64,000 bases of DNA, from the NCBI GenBank assembly GCA_020636915.1, contig JACJWV010000008.1, positions 1 through 64,000 on the forward strand. The letters run 5' to 3'. A program made the translations under genes and the position numbers. The notes under the pieces are model-generated. The model saw nothing but the letters and a program-made list of their open reading frames with translations. It made no database searches and had not been told where the DNA came from. The stretch is from Nocardioides sp. (GTDB lineage Bacteria; Actinomycetota; Actinomycetes; Propionibacteriales; Nocardioidaceae). Shown in pieces: positions 27,066-36,309 of the stretch; position 1 is the stretch's first letter, and the number at the start of each line of letters is the position of its first letter.

Positions 27066-29072
27066 TCACAGCGTCGGGGGGTCGACCTGGACGCGGACGG
27101 CGTCGAGCTTGCGGCTCGAGCGCAGCCGCTGCAGCTCGGCGAGCGCGGCCGAGAGCGCGGCGCCCTGGGCTCGCGGGACCCGCACGACCACCCGGCTCTC
27201 GCCGTCGGCGAGGTCGACCGGGCCCAGCACCTCGGCACCTGGCGGGGGCGCGAGCAGCGTCGCGGCGTCGTCGACCGCACCGGGGTCGCCGGTGATCGTG
27301 GCCAGCCGGCTGGCCGGAGGCAGGTGCGCCTCCATCCGCTCGGTGGTCTCGCGGGCGGCGAAGCCGGCCGGGTCCCAGCGGACCAGGGCCTGCAGCGCCG
27401 GGTGCGCCGGGGCACCGACGGCCAGGACCGTGGCCCCGGGGCGGGCCAGGGCGGCGGCGTTCGCCCAGCGACGTAGGGCCTCCTCGCCCGCGCGCAGGTC
27501 GACCCGCGAGAGCAGCAGCCAGGTGTCCAGCAGGACGACGGCGGCGTAGCCGCCGTCGGCGACCGGCTCCGCCCCCGGGGTGGCGACGACGATCTCGGCC
27601 TCGGCCCCGACGGTCGGGAGCACCCGCTCGCCGGAGCTGGTGCGGATCCGCGTGCCGGGAAACGCCCGGCCCAGCTCCTCGGCGGTCCGGGCGTCGCCCA
27701 GCACGGGGGCGCGCAGCCCCCGGTGGCCGCACTCCGCGCACGCCCAGTCCTCGGCCACCGCGCCGCACCACCGGCAGGCGGGCGGCTCGGTCGGCCCCCG
27801 GAGCGTGAGGGGTCCGCGGCAGGTGGCGCAGCGCGCGGGTGTCCGGCAGCGCTCGCAGGCGAGCGCGGCGACGTAGCCCGATCGGGGGGTCTGGACCAGG
27901 ACCGGGCCGGTCTCCAGCGCCCGGCGCAGCACCAGGTGCACCTCGTGCGGGACCCGGCCGCCCCGGTCGCGCGCGTCGGCCTCCCCCACGACGGAGACGG
28001 TCACGCGGCGGCGGGCAGCGCGGTCGGCGGCCAGCTCCCGCGCCCAGCCGGTCCGCAGGAGGTACTCGGCCTCGACCGTGCGCACGAAGCCGCCGACCAG
28101 GACCGCAGCGCCCTCCCGTTCCGCGCGCAGCAGCAGGGTCTCGCGGGTGTGGGGGTACGGCGCCCGCGGCTCCGCGTGCAGGTCGTCCCCGTCGTCCCAG
28201 ACGACCACGAGCCCCAGGTCGTGGACCGGCGCGAAGGAGGCCGCCCGGGTGCCGACCACGACGTGCCGGGCCCCGCGGCTCACCGCCAGGAAGTCGGCGT
28301 AGCGGCGGGCCGGTCCGCTGTCGGCCACCAGGGTGACGTGCTGGTCGGGGCCCAGGACCGCGGCCAGGGCCTCGTCGACGCGGGCGACGTCCTTGCCGTC
28401 GGGGACGCAGACCAGGACCCCCCGGCCCGAGGCCCGGGTGGCGGCCGCGGCATGAGCGAGGAGCCGGGGCCAGTCGGTCGCGGGCGCCGCGGTCCACACG
28501 GCCCGCGGGCTGCTGCCCTCCGCGAGGTGGCGCAGGTAGGCGGTGGCCGGCTCGTGACCGGCCCAGGCGGCCTCGGCCGCGCCCGCGTCGTACGCCGGCG
28601 GGGCTGGTGCGGGCGGGGACGGCTTCTTCTCCGTGGTGGCGTGCCGGGACGGGATCGCGAGCCGCAGCACGTCGGAGCGGGTCCCGGCGTACCGGGCCGC
28701 GAGCTCACCGGCGAGGGCCGCGATCGCCGGTGAGAGCACCGGCTCCGCGCTGACGACGCGGCGCAGCGGCGTCAACCGGCCGTCGTGGTCGGTGTGCGCG
28801 CAGCGCTCGAGCACGAAGCCGTCGACGTCCTGACCCGCGAACCGCACCTTGACCCGCGCTCCGGGCCGGGCGTCGTCGGCCATCGTGGCCGGCACGGCGT
28901 AGTCGAAGGAGCGGTCCAGGTGGGCCAGCGGGACGTCCACGAGCACCCGCGCGACGGGGTCGACCGTGGCCGGCTCGGCGTCGCCGGCCCGCGCCCGCCT
29001 CGCCCGCGCCTGCGACGCCCAGACCTCGGCCCGGACCAGCCCGGGCAGCAGCTCGGGCTGGGGCTCGGTCAT
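27066..29072 (-). CDS. priA: Primosomal protein N' (PriA) with a degenerate helicase core
   Basis: Replication-restart protein of 668 aa. The N-terminal 3'-DNA-binding domain (DVPLAHLDRSFDYAVPA, about residue 50) and the zinc-binding cysteine cluster (ACERCRTPARCATC, then ACRWCGAVAEDWACAECGHRG) are conserved. The helicase motifs are not: the Walker A lysine loop (GxTGSGKT) is absent and the DEEH-type motif II reads WDDGDDLH. This fits the actinobacterial PriA form that binds DNA but is not expected to unwind it. The ATG at 29072 has TAGAAC 7 nt upstream. The stop is 55 nt before def. Confidence 0.93.
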   Translation of the reverse strand: MTEPQPELLPGLVRAEVWASQARARRARAGDAEPATVDPVARVLVDVPLAHLDRSFDYAVPATMADDARPGARVKVRFAGQDVDGFVLERCAHTDHDGRLTPLRRVVSAEPVLSPAIAALAGELAARYAGTRSDVLRLAIPSRHATTEKKPSPPAPAPPAYDAGAAEAAWAGHEPATAYLRHLAEGSSPRAVWTAAPATDWPRLLAHAAAATRASGRGVLVCVPDGKDVARVDEALAAVLGPDQHVTLVADSGPARRYADFLAVSRGARHVVVGTRAASFAPVHDLGLVVVWDDGDDLHAEPRAPYPHTRETLLLRAEREGAAVLVGGFVRTVEAEYLLRTGWARELAADRAARRRVTVSVVGEADARDRGGRVPHEVHLVLRRALETGPVLVQTPRSGYVAALACERCRTPARCATCRGPLTLRGPTEPPACRWCGAVAEDWACAECGHRGLRAPVLGDARTAEELGRAFPGTRIRTSSGERVLPTVGAEAEIVVATPGAEPVADGGYAAVVLLDTWLLLSRVDLRAGEEALRRWANAAALARPGATVLAVGAPAHPALQALVRWDPAGFAARETTERMEAHLPPASRLATITGDPGAVDDAATLLAPPPGAEVLGPVDLADGESRVVVRVPRAQGAALSAALAELQRLRSSRKLDAVRVQVDPPTL

Positions 29073-29079
29073 GGCCGCA

Positions 29080-29085
29080 GTTCTA
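29080..29085 (-). promoter_or_regulatory. -10-like hexamer for priA
   Basis: TAGAAC on the minus strand, 7 nt before the priA ATG. It is weaker than the others because the final T is missing. Confidence 0.3.
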
Positions 29086-29148
29086 CCAGCGGCCGCCCCC
29101 GGCCCGGCCCGGTCCCTCGACGGCGAGGCCCCGAGAGTCGGACGAGGG

Positions 29149-31674
29149 TCAGGTGAGCTTGATCGGTCCGACCGAGTTCGAGGTCGCACTGGCCGAGATG
29201 CTCGCACGCTCCCCGCCCGGTCGAGACCCGACGGACTTGGTCGCCGTCACGCGCACCGCGATCATCTTGCCCTTGTCGGCCTTGACGAGCCGGTACGTCT
29301 TCGCCGTGGCTCCCCGGACCGCCTTGCCGTTGCGCAGCCACTGGTAGCTGAAGGTCAGCCCGGACAGCGACCAGGTCCCCGGCTTCGCCGTCAGCTTCTT
29401 GCCCACGAACGTCCGGCCGCTGATCGAGGGCAGCCGGGTGTTCCTCAGGGCATCGCACGTGTAGACCTCGACGTCGTCGATGAACCAGCCGATGAACCCG
29501 ACCGAGGAGTCGCTGAAGAGGTAGAACGACGGCGTGACGCTCTGGCCGGCCCACGACGACAGGTCGAGCCGGCTGGCCACCCAGCCGAGGCTGTCGCCGC
29601 CGAAGGACGGCTTGCCGCCCCAGGGGTTGCCGTACTGGGTGGACAGCACGTCCTGCGGTCCGTTCACCCACGGCTCGGAGCTGGCGGCCTCGTCGTTGAT
29701 GCCCACGACGCCGCCGTCGTAGAACGCACCGGGCTCGTAGTCCAGCAGTCGCCACTGCTGGAACCACAGGTAGCTCTTCTGACCGGCCGGCAGGCCGATG
29801 GCAGACGTGGCAACCAGCCCGCTGCCGGCGGCCGACGTCGGGTCGAAGGAGAACCAGGCGTCCTGGCCGGACGTTGCGTTGCTGCCCCAGGCGGCCGACT
29901 CCCCGCGGTTCCACGACGGCCCGGCCTCGAACTTGGCCGCCGGGTCACCCGTCTCGCTGTCGAACAGGACCCGCCGCTCCGTACCGGCCGGGCAGGTCTG
30001 CGGGGCGTCCGCCGGCTGCGGGGCGTTGGTCGGGGTGGTCGTGAGCTCGGTGGCGACACCCGCCCGGTGCACCGACGTGCAGGTGGCGGCCGTGAAGCCG
30101 CCGACGCCTGCGTTGAGGAGGTCCTGGCAGCTCTGGTCGAGCACGGCGGCGAGGTTCGCGTAGTCGCTGCCCGAGGACAGCGTCACGATGACGTCGTAGT
30201 AGAGCATCGCCGTCTTGGTCAGGCCGGCGTCCCCGGCGTCGATGCCGGTGATGGTCTGGCCGTTGAAGGTGCCGCCCTGGGAGATCAGGTACGCCGTCTT
30301 GTTGCCGACCCCGCTGTTGGTGTGGACGCCACCGTTGTCGTCGTACTGCGCGTCCTTGGTGTAGAACGAGCTCGTCATCCGGTCCGGCTGGTCGTAGAGC
30401 GTCGGGTCGTGCAGGTCGCGGATCGCCCCGATCGGCAGGTCCTCACCGAGCCGCCAGTCGGTGGGCGAGTCGCCCGGAGTGGCGTACCGGTGGTCGATGA
30501 TCTCGCCCATGATGTCGGCCAGCGACTCGTTCATCGCGCCGGACTGCCCCCAGTAGAACAGCTCCGAGGAGTGGTCGACGACGCCGTGCGTCATCTCGTG
30601 GCCGACCACGTCGTCCGCGCTGGCGTAGCCGGCCCCGTAGTACATCTGCTGGCCGTTCCAGAACGCGTTCGGGTAGGGGCAGGTTCTGCCGGTGTAGCAG
30701 AAGCGCACCGTCGAGGCCAGCTTCTTGGCTCCCCCCACGGCGACGCCCAGCAGCTGGGTCAGGTCGATCCCGGCGACCGAGTCGTAGAAGTCCGACACGG
30801 CACCGGCGTAGTCGTAGGCGCCGTTCACGTCGGCCACGCCACTGGCCGGGCCACCCTCGACCCGGGCGAAGCCGGAGGTGCAGGTCGACTCGTTGCTGAC
30901 CGCGACGTTGGCACTGTCGCAGACGACGCGGTCGATGCTCTCGATGGCGTCGAGGTGCATGACCACCCCGCCGGTCCGGACGTCGACGAGCACGAGCCGG
31001 CGCACCCCTGCCCCGTCGGAGACGTCGAAGCGCCAGACCGTGTGCGTCCCGAGCCGGGCAGGGGCACCCAGCGCCCGCGGGTCGAGGAGCCAGCGGCCCT
31101 CGGAGCGGACCGTCAACCGCGCCGCCGGGACTCCGGAGGACCGGGCGGTCAGCGCGCGGGCCGTGGCCGCGGCGTCCTTCTCGGCCACGAGGGTGGGCGC
31201 GACCCGCGCCTTCGTGGAGACGGTCGCGAGCGCCGACCCGAGCTCGCGGTCGGGGCGCAGTCCGACGACGACCTCGCCGCCGATCACCGGGACTCCGTCG
31301 ACCTGCTGGGTGAACCGAACGACGTCCTGGCCGGCCAGCGTCCGGGTCGTGCCCCGCAGGACCAGCTGGCCGGTGGAGACGCCGAGCACGGCGCCGTACC
31401 GGTCGAGGTGGGCCCGGGCGGCGGCGACGACCGAGGTCGCCGGCGTCACCGCCGGGTCGTCGACGCTCGACGAGGCGGGCACGCCGATGAAGCCCGGCCG
31501 CAGCGTCAGGGCACCGTCCGCGTCGGCGCGCAGCGCCGCACGGTCGCCGTCGGGCGGCGCGGACGTGGCGGCGCCGACCGACACGACGCCGACCGACAAG
31601 CTGGCGGCGGCGAGGGCGCCGATGGTTCCGAGACCGACGAGGACGCGTGCCCTGTTCATGGTCGGAGGGTTCAT
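29149..31674 (-). CDS. Secreted M4-family (thermolysin-like) metallopeptidase
   Basis: An 841-aa exported zinc protease. Order: signal peptide (about 1-36), FTP/PepSY-type propeptide (about 60-240), M4 catalytic domain with HEMTH (His359, Glu360, His363) and NESLAD (Glu383), a proton-donor His in GVHTNSGVGN, then a jelly-roll-like segment (about 590-740, as in immune-inhibitor-A-type proteases) and a C-terminal Ig-like module (ISGRTFVGKKLTAKPGTWS...YQWLRNGKAVRGAT). It likely degrades extracellular protein. The ATG at 31674 has TAGGCT 6 nt upstream; an in-frame ATG at 31659 lies in a duplicated 13-15 nt segment. Confidence 0.95.
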   Translation of the reverse strand: MNPPTMNRARVLVGLGTIGALAAASLSVGVVSVGAATSAPPDGDRAALRADADGALTLRPGFIGVPASSSVDDPAVTPATSVVAAARAHLDRYGAVLGVSTGQLVLRGTTRTLAGQDVVRFTQQVDGVPVIGGEVVVGLRPDRELGSALATVSTKARVAPTLVAEKDAAATARALTARSSGVPAARLTVRSEGRWLLDPRALGAPARLGTHTVWRFDVSDGAGVRRLVLVDVRTGGVVMHLDAIESIDRVVCDSANVAVSNESTCTSGFARVEGGPASGVADVNGAYDYAGAVSDFYDSVAGIDLTQLLGVAVGGAKKLASTVRFCYTGRTCPYPNAFWNGQQMYYGAGYASADDVVGHEMTHGVVDHSSELFYWGQSGAMNESLADIMGEIIDHRYATPGDSPTDWRLGEDLPIGAIRDLHDPTLYDQPDRMTSSFYTKDAQYDDNGGVHTNSGVGNKTAYLISQGGTFNGQTITGIDAGDAGLTKTAMLYYDVIVTLSSGSDYANLAAVLDQSCQDLLNAGVGGFTAATCTSVHRAGVATELTTTPTNAPQPADAPQTCPAGTERRVLFDSETGDPAAKFEAGPSWNRGESAAWGSNATSGQDAWFSFDPTSAAGSGLVATSAIGLPAGQKSYLWFQQWRLLDYEPGAFYDGGVVGINDEAASSEPWVNGPQDVLSTQYGNPWGGKPSFGGDSLGWVASRLDLSSWAGQSVTPSFYLFSDSSVGFIGWFIDDVEVYTCDALRNTRLPSISGRTFVGKKLTAKPGTWSLSGLTFSYQWLRNGKAVRGATAKTYRLVKADKGKMIAVRVTATKSVGSRPGGERASISASATSNSVGPIKLT

Positions 31675-31680
31675 GGTCGG

Positions 31681-31686
31681 AGCCTA
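31681..31686 (-). promoter_or_regulatory. -10-like hexamer for the M4 peptidase gene, probably leaderless
   Basis: TAGGCT on the minus strand, exactly 6 nt before the ATG at 31674, supporting that start over the internal ATG at 31659. Confidence 0.5.
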
Positions 31687-31784
31687 GGAACCGCTCCGGT
31701 GCCCCGGTATGACCCGGACGGGCCTCGGGGATAGCAAACACGGGCCAGGCCGCGCCGGGTCTGGCGCCGGGTCTGGCGGCGGGC

Positions 31785-32975
<1,191 letters not shown>

Positions 32976-33020
32976 AGCAGCACTCCTGGGTCGTGTTGGC
33001 GGTCTCGCAACGATATCGAG

Positions 33021-33039
33021 CGTCCCGGATCACGGGACG
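33021..33039 (-). terminator. Small hairpin after coaBC (weak terminator candidate)
   Basis: CGTCCC and GGGACG arms with a 7-nt loop, just after the coaBC stop and before metK. It lacks a U-tract; a transcriptional pause or mRNA-processing site is as likely as termination. Confidence 0.3.
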
Positions 33040-33045
33040 ACGGTC

Positions 33046-34320
33046 TCAATCCTGCAGCCTGGTGGCCACTTGGTCCCAAATGACGTGGGCGAGTGCCGAC
33101 TTCGATCCCCGGGGCACCGCCACGGAGGAACCGTCGGCGGCCAGGATCACGGCCTCGTTCTCGGCGCTGCCGAAGACCGCTCCCCCGCTCACGTCGTTGA
33201 CGACGAGCAGGTCACAGCCCTTGCGGGCGAGCTTGGCACGGGCCAGGTCGAGCACCGACCCGGTCTCGTCGCCGGTCTCGGCGGCGAAGCCGACGACCAT
33301 CTGGCCGGCGCGCAGCCGCTCGCTGCTGAGCTCGCGCAGGATGTCGGGGTTCTGGGTGAGCTCGATCGCCGGGGCGGAGCCGTCGGCTGCCTTCTTGATC
33401 TTGCTGTCGCTGGGCGCCACGGGCCGGAAGTCGGCCGGGGCGGCCGCCATCACGACCGCGTCGGCCGCCGCCGCCGCCGAGACGACCTCGTGCCGCAGCT
33501 GGGCGGTGGTCTCGACGCGCACGACCTTCACCCCGGCCGGGTCGGGGAGGCTGGTGTTCGCCGCCACGAGGGTGACCTCGGCGCCGCGCGCTGCCGCTGC
33601 GCGCGCCAGCGCGTACCCCTGGAGGCCCGAGGAGCGGTTGCCGAGGAACCGGACGGGGTCGAGGTACTCCCGGGTGCCGCCGGCGGACACCACGACGTGC
33701 CGGCCCGCGAGGTCGAGCGCCCCGGGCGTGCCACGGCCGGCGAGGTGCTGGGCGAGCACCTCGCGACAGGCGTCGAAGATCTCGGCGGGCTCGGGGAGCC
33801 GCCCCTTGCCGGTGTCCTTGCCGGTGAGCCGGCCCTCGGCCGGCTCGATGACCAGGGCACCGCGCTCGCGGAGCGTCGCGACGTTCGCGGTGGTCGCGGC
33901 GTGCTCCCACATCTCGGTGTGCATCGCGGGCGCGAACACCACGGGGCACCGCGCGGTGAGAAGGGTGTTGGTGAGCAGGTCGTCCGCGAGGCCGTGCGCG
34001 GCCCGGGCGAGGACGTCGGCCGTGGCCGGCGCGACCACGACGAGGTCGGCGGCCTGGCCGATCCGCACGTGCGGGACCTCGTGGACATCGCTCCAGACGT
34101 CGGTCGCGACCGGCTTGCCCGACAGCGCGGACCAGGTGGGAGCACCGACGAACTCCAGCGCCGCGGCGGTGGGGACGACCGTGACGTCGTGGCCGGACTC
34201 GGTGAACAGCCGCAGCAGCTCGCACGCCTTGTAGGCCGCGATGCCGCCCGAGACGCCCAGGACGACACGGGGCCGCTCCCCCGATCGGGGAGCGGCCTCG
34301 GTGACGGAGTCGGTGGTCAG
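33046..34320 (-). CDS. coaBC: Bifunctional phosphopantothenoylcysteine decarboxylase / synthetase
   Basis: Two coenzyme A steps in one protein: CoaB joins cysteine to 4'-phosphopantothenate, CoaC decarboxylates it with FMN. CoaC domain: VVLGVSGGIAAYKACELLR, HVRIGQAADLVVVAPAT, PAMHTEMW. CoaB domain: VVSAGGTREYLDPVRFLGNR, KIKKAADG, LLVVNDVSGGAVFG. The reading frame is open back to the rpoZ stop but holds no ATG, GTG or TTG before VVLGVSGG. The best candidate is CTG at 34320 (translating as MTTDSVTEAAPRSGERPR), 16 nt after rpoZ; this is uncertain. An 11-bp hairpin sits in this N-terminal stretch. Confidence 0.93.
   Translation of the reverse strand: MTTDSVTEAAPRSGERPRVVLGVSGGIAAYKACELLRLFTESGHDVTVVPTAAALEFVGAPTWSALSGKPVATDVWSDVHEVPHVRIGQAADLVVVAPATADVLARAAHGLADDLLTNTLLTARCPVVFAPAMHTEMWEHAATTANVATLRERGALVIEPAEGRLTGKDTGKGRLPEPAEIFDACREVLAQHLAGRGTPGALDLAGRHVVVSAGGTREYLDPVRFLGNRSSGLQGYALARAAAARGAEVTLVAANTSLPDPAGVKVVRVETTAQLRHEVVSAAAAADAVVMAAAPADFRPVAPSDSKIKKAADGSAPAIELTQNPDILRELSSERLRAGQMVVGFAAETGDETGSVLDLARAKLARKGCDLLVVNDVSGGAVFGSAENEAVILAADGSSVAVPRGSKSALAHVIWDQVATRLQD
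34271..34297. repeat. 11-bp stem hairpin at the 5' end of coaBC
   Basis: Arms GGCCGCTCCCC (34271-34281) and GGGGAGCGGCC (34287-34297) with a 5-nt loop, just after the rpoZ stop and within the presumed first codons of coaBC. It could limit read-through or control initiation of coaBC. Confidence 0.9.
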
Positions 34321-34336
34321 TGGACCACTCGTCGGA

Positions 34337-34660
34337 TCAGGCGTTCTCGGCGTCCGCGGCGGCGGCCTGGGCGGCGGCCTCCTCGGCGGCGAGCTCGGCG
34401 GGGTCGATGTCCTCGCAGGTCAGGAGGTCCTCGTTGATCTCGCGGAGCGCGATCGAGAGCGGCTTCTCCTGGACGTGGGTGTCGACCAGCGGGCCGACGT
34501 ACTCCAGCAGGCCCTCGCCGAGCTGGGAGTAGTAGGCGTTGATCTGACGGGCGCGCTTGGCGCTGTAGAGGACCAGCTTGTACTTGCTGTCGGTCTTCGT
34601 CAGCAGGTCGTCGATCGAGGGGTTGGTGACGCCCTCGGCGGCGATGGTGGGTCCGGACAC
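34337..34660 (-). CDS. rpoZ: DNA-directed RNA polymerase omega subunit
   Basis: Small subunit that assists assembly and stability of RNA polymerase. A 107-aa protein with the family core [29 protein letters not shown] (shown by positions about 13-42) and [14 protein letters not shown], plus an Ala/Glu tail. The GTG at 34660 lies 10 nt after the gmk stop. The gmk-rpoZ-coaBC-metK order is the usual one in actinobacteria. Confidence 0.97.
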   Translation of the reverse strand: MSGPTIAAEGVTNPSIDDLLTKTDSKYKLVLYSAKRARQINAYYSQLGEGLLEYVGPLVDTHVQEKPLSIALREINEDLLTCEDIDPAELAAEEAAAQAAAADAENA

Positions 34661-34670
34661 AGCTCTTGCC

Positions 34671-35255
34671 TCACAGATCGGTCGGGGATGGCGCCATCAA
34701 GGCTACCAACTGCTCCGCGGCATCGTGAACTTCGTGGTTGACGATCGTCTCGTCGAACTCGCCCTCGGCGGCCAGCTCCTCGCGCGCGGTCTCCAGGCGG
34801 CGGACCCGTTCCTCCTCGGACTCGGTCCCGCGGCCGACGAGGCGGCGGACCAGCTCCTCCCACGAGGGCGGCTTGAGGAAGACGAACAGCGCCTCGGGCA
34901 TCGTCGTGCGGACCTGGCGGGCGCCCTGCAGGTCGATCTCGAGCATCGCCGGCTGCCCGGACGCGAGCGCGAGGTCGACCGGCTGCCGGGGCGTCCCGTA
35001 CCTGGCGGCCTTGTGGACGACCGCCCACTCCAGCAGCTCGCCGTGCTCGACCATCCGGTCGAACTCCTCGTCGGAGACGAACCAGTAGTGGACCCCGTTC
35101 TCCTCCCCCGGGCGTGGGGGTCGGGTCGTGGCCGACACCGAGATCCAGACCTCGGGGTGGCAGCGGCGCACCTCGGCGGCAACGGTGCCCTTGCCGACCG
35201 CGGTCGGGCCGGCCAGGACGACGAGGCGGGATCGGCGCTCGGGGTGGTCACTCAC
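34671..35255 (-). CDS. gmk: Guanylate kinase
   Basis: Phosphorylates GMP to GDP. Walker A-type [13 protein letters not shown], the GMP-binding [13 protein letters not shown] and [12 protein letters not shown], and the lid [13 protein letters not shown] are all present. The GTG at 35255 ([13 protein letters not shown]) gives the normal length of 194 aa. An in-frame ATG at 35336 would add 27 residues encoded by an intergenic palindromic repeat and is rejected. No strong ribosome-binding site is seen. Confidence 0.95.
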   Translation of the reverse strand: MSDHPERRSRLVVLAGPTAVGKGTVAAEVRRCHPEVWISVSATTRPPRPGEENGVHYWFVSDEEFDRMVEHGELLEWAVVHKAARYGTPRQPVDLALASGQPAMLEIDLQGARQVRTTMPEALFVFLKPPSWEELVRRLVGRGTESEEERVRRLETAREELAAEGEFDETIVNHEVHDAAEQLVALMAPSPTDL

Positions 35256-35276
35256 CGGGGTCGTCCGGGCTGCGGG

Positions 35277-35334
35277 GGTCTCGACACGCTCCGTCGCGAC
35301 CTCGTCCCTCGGTCGCGGTCGCTGCTCGACCACC
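35277..35334. repeat. REP-like extragenic element between mihF and gmk
   Basis: Begins GGTCTCGACACGCTC and ends GCTGCTCGACCACC; the internal GTCGCGAC / GTCGCGG region can pair. This is the type of repetitive extragenic palindrome very frequent in Nocardioides-like genomes (from general knowledge, not searched). A separate perfect 7-bp hairpin with a 4-nt loop follows at 35337-35354 and, read on the minus strand after mihF, could act as a terminator. Confidence 0.75.
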
Positions 35335-35372
35335 ATCGAGCGGATTCCCGCTCGTGCCTCGCGGGGCTCCGC

Positions 35373-35693
35373 TCAGTCACGCGCGGCGAACTCCTTCTCG
35401 AGCGCCGCGACCTGCTTGGCGCCCAGACCGCGGACCCGGCGGCTCTCGGCGATCCCGAGCTTCTCCATCAGCTGGCGGGCGCGGACCTTGCCGAGCCCGG
35501 GCATGGACTGCAGCAGGTCGACGACGCGCATCTTGCCGATGACCTCGTTGCGCTGCCCCTCCGAGAGGACGTCCACGATCGAGGCGCCGGAGTTCTTCAG
35601 GCGGTTCTTCACCTCGGCCCGCTCCCGCCGGGAGGCGGCGGCCTTCTCGAGGGCCGCCTGGCGCTGTTCGGGGGTGAGCGGGGGCAGAGCCAC
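35373..35693 (-). CDS. mihF: Integration host factor, actinobacterial type
   Basis: A 106-aa nucleoid-associated DNA-binding protein, essential in mycobacteria and Streptomyces (sIHF). The helix-two-turn-helix-type core reads MRVVDLLQSMPGLGKVRARQ, then MEKLGIAESRRVRGLGAKQ. It bends DNA and supports recombination and replication. The GTG at 35693 is used. It is located next to gmk as usual. It has its own promoter about 70 nt upstream. Confidence 0.96.
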   Translation of the reverse strand: MALPPLTPEQRQAALEKAAASRRERAEVKNRLKNSGASIVDVLSEGQRNEVIGKMRVVDLLQSMPGLGKVRARQLMEKLGIAESRRVRGLGAKQVAALEKEFAARD

Positions 35694-35764
35694 GGGCGAT
35701 CCTTGTCGAGAGCGTCGGGAGCATCGGGAACGCGGTCCGGCGGGGGCAGGGCCGGTGCGAGGTC

Positions 35765-35794
35765 AATCTAGTCAGAACAGCGACGGGGCAGCAA
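35765..35794 (-). promoter_or_regulatory. Promoter for mihF
   Basis: -35 TTGCTG (35789-35794) and -10 TAGATT (35765-35770), spacing 18 nt, on the minus strand. It predicts a leader of about 65 nt before the mihF GTG. Confidence 0.55.
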
Positions 35795-35816
35795 TCGAGG
35801 GCCGCCGGTCAGGCGG

Positions 35817-35859
35817 CTCCCCGGTGACTCCCTGGTGGCTCCCTGGTGGCTCCCGGTGG
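35817..35859. repeat. 11-bp tandem repeat, 4 imperfect copies, just after a stop codon
   Basis: Units of the form CTCCCTGGTGG: 35817-35827 (CTCCCCGGTGA), 35828-35838, 35839-35849 and a 10-nt last unit. It lies 4 nt beyond the lipoprotein gene's stop, i.e. in its 3' untranslated region. Confidence 0.9.
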
Positions 35860-35862
35860 CCA

Positions 35863-36309
35863 CTAGAGCGTGAGCGGCGTCTTGCAGACGTCACGCGCCT
35901 GCTGGTCGAGGTCCTGGAGGGCACGCAGGGTGGTCCCGCTGCCCAGCTGCTTCGCGGCGGCGTCGATCCGGGCCCGGTCCTCGGCCGAGAGCCCGGTCGG
36001 CGGGTGCGCGCGGTCGTAGGTCGCGGGGTCGACGCCCGCGTCGTCGAGCGCCTGCTGGAGCGCCTCGATGCTGGTCACCACCTGCTGCCACTCGTCGGTG
36101 ATGTCGCCGGGAGCCTGGTCCTGCAGGTCGCGGAACACGTCGAGCGCCTTCAGCAGCGAGTCGGGCTCGCCGCTGCCGACGATGTCGCTGAGCTCCTGCT
36201 GGTGGTCCTTCACCGCAGCGCAGTAGGCGTCCTGGTCCGACCCGCCGCAGGCGACCAGCGCCGGCAGGACCAGGCCGAGGGCGACACCCAGGGCGAGCGG
36301 CCTCCTCAC
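35863..36309 (-). CDS. Small lipoprotein of unknown function
   Basis: A 148-aa predicted lipoprotein: signal peptide with lipobox LVAC (lipidated Cys at about residue 21), followed by an alpha-helical, Asp/Gln-rich domain (about 25-148) with an internal Cys pair (AYCAAVKD and DVCKTP). Probably anchored in the outer leaflet of the membrane. It does not resemble a known enzyme. The GTG at 36309 overlaps the pyrF stop (GTGA), so it is translated with the pyrimidine operon, though a metabolic link is not evident. A short tandem repeat follows its stop. Confidence 0.8.
   Translation of the reverse strand: MRRPLALGVALGLVLPALVACGGSDQDAYCAAVKDHQQELSDIVGSGEPDSLLKALDVFRDLQDQAPGDITDEWQQVVTSIEALQQALDDAGVDPATYDRAHPPTGLSAEDRARIDAAAKQLGSGTTLRALQDLDQQARDVCKTPLTL

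Noticed and set aside
28966..31734. Long plus-strand frame opposite the M4 peptidase and priA
   Set aside because: Same antisense effect; the minus-strand genes have clear motifs (HEMTH, zinc cysteines), the plus frame has none.
32976..33045. SAM riboswitch upstream of metK
   Set aside because: Only 70 nt separate coaBC and metK and no SAM riboswitch consensus is visible; a clear ribosome-binding site is present.
35256..35336. Upstream ATG start for gmk at 35336
   Set aside because: The extra 27 residues are encoded by a palindromic intergenic repeat and are unlike any guanylate kinase N terminus; GTG at 35255 gives the normal length.
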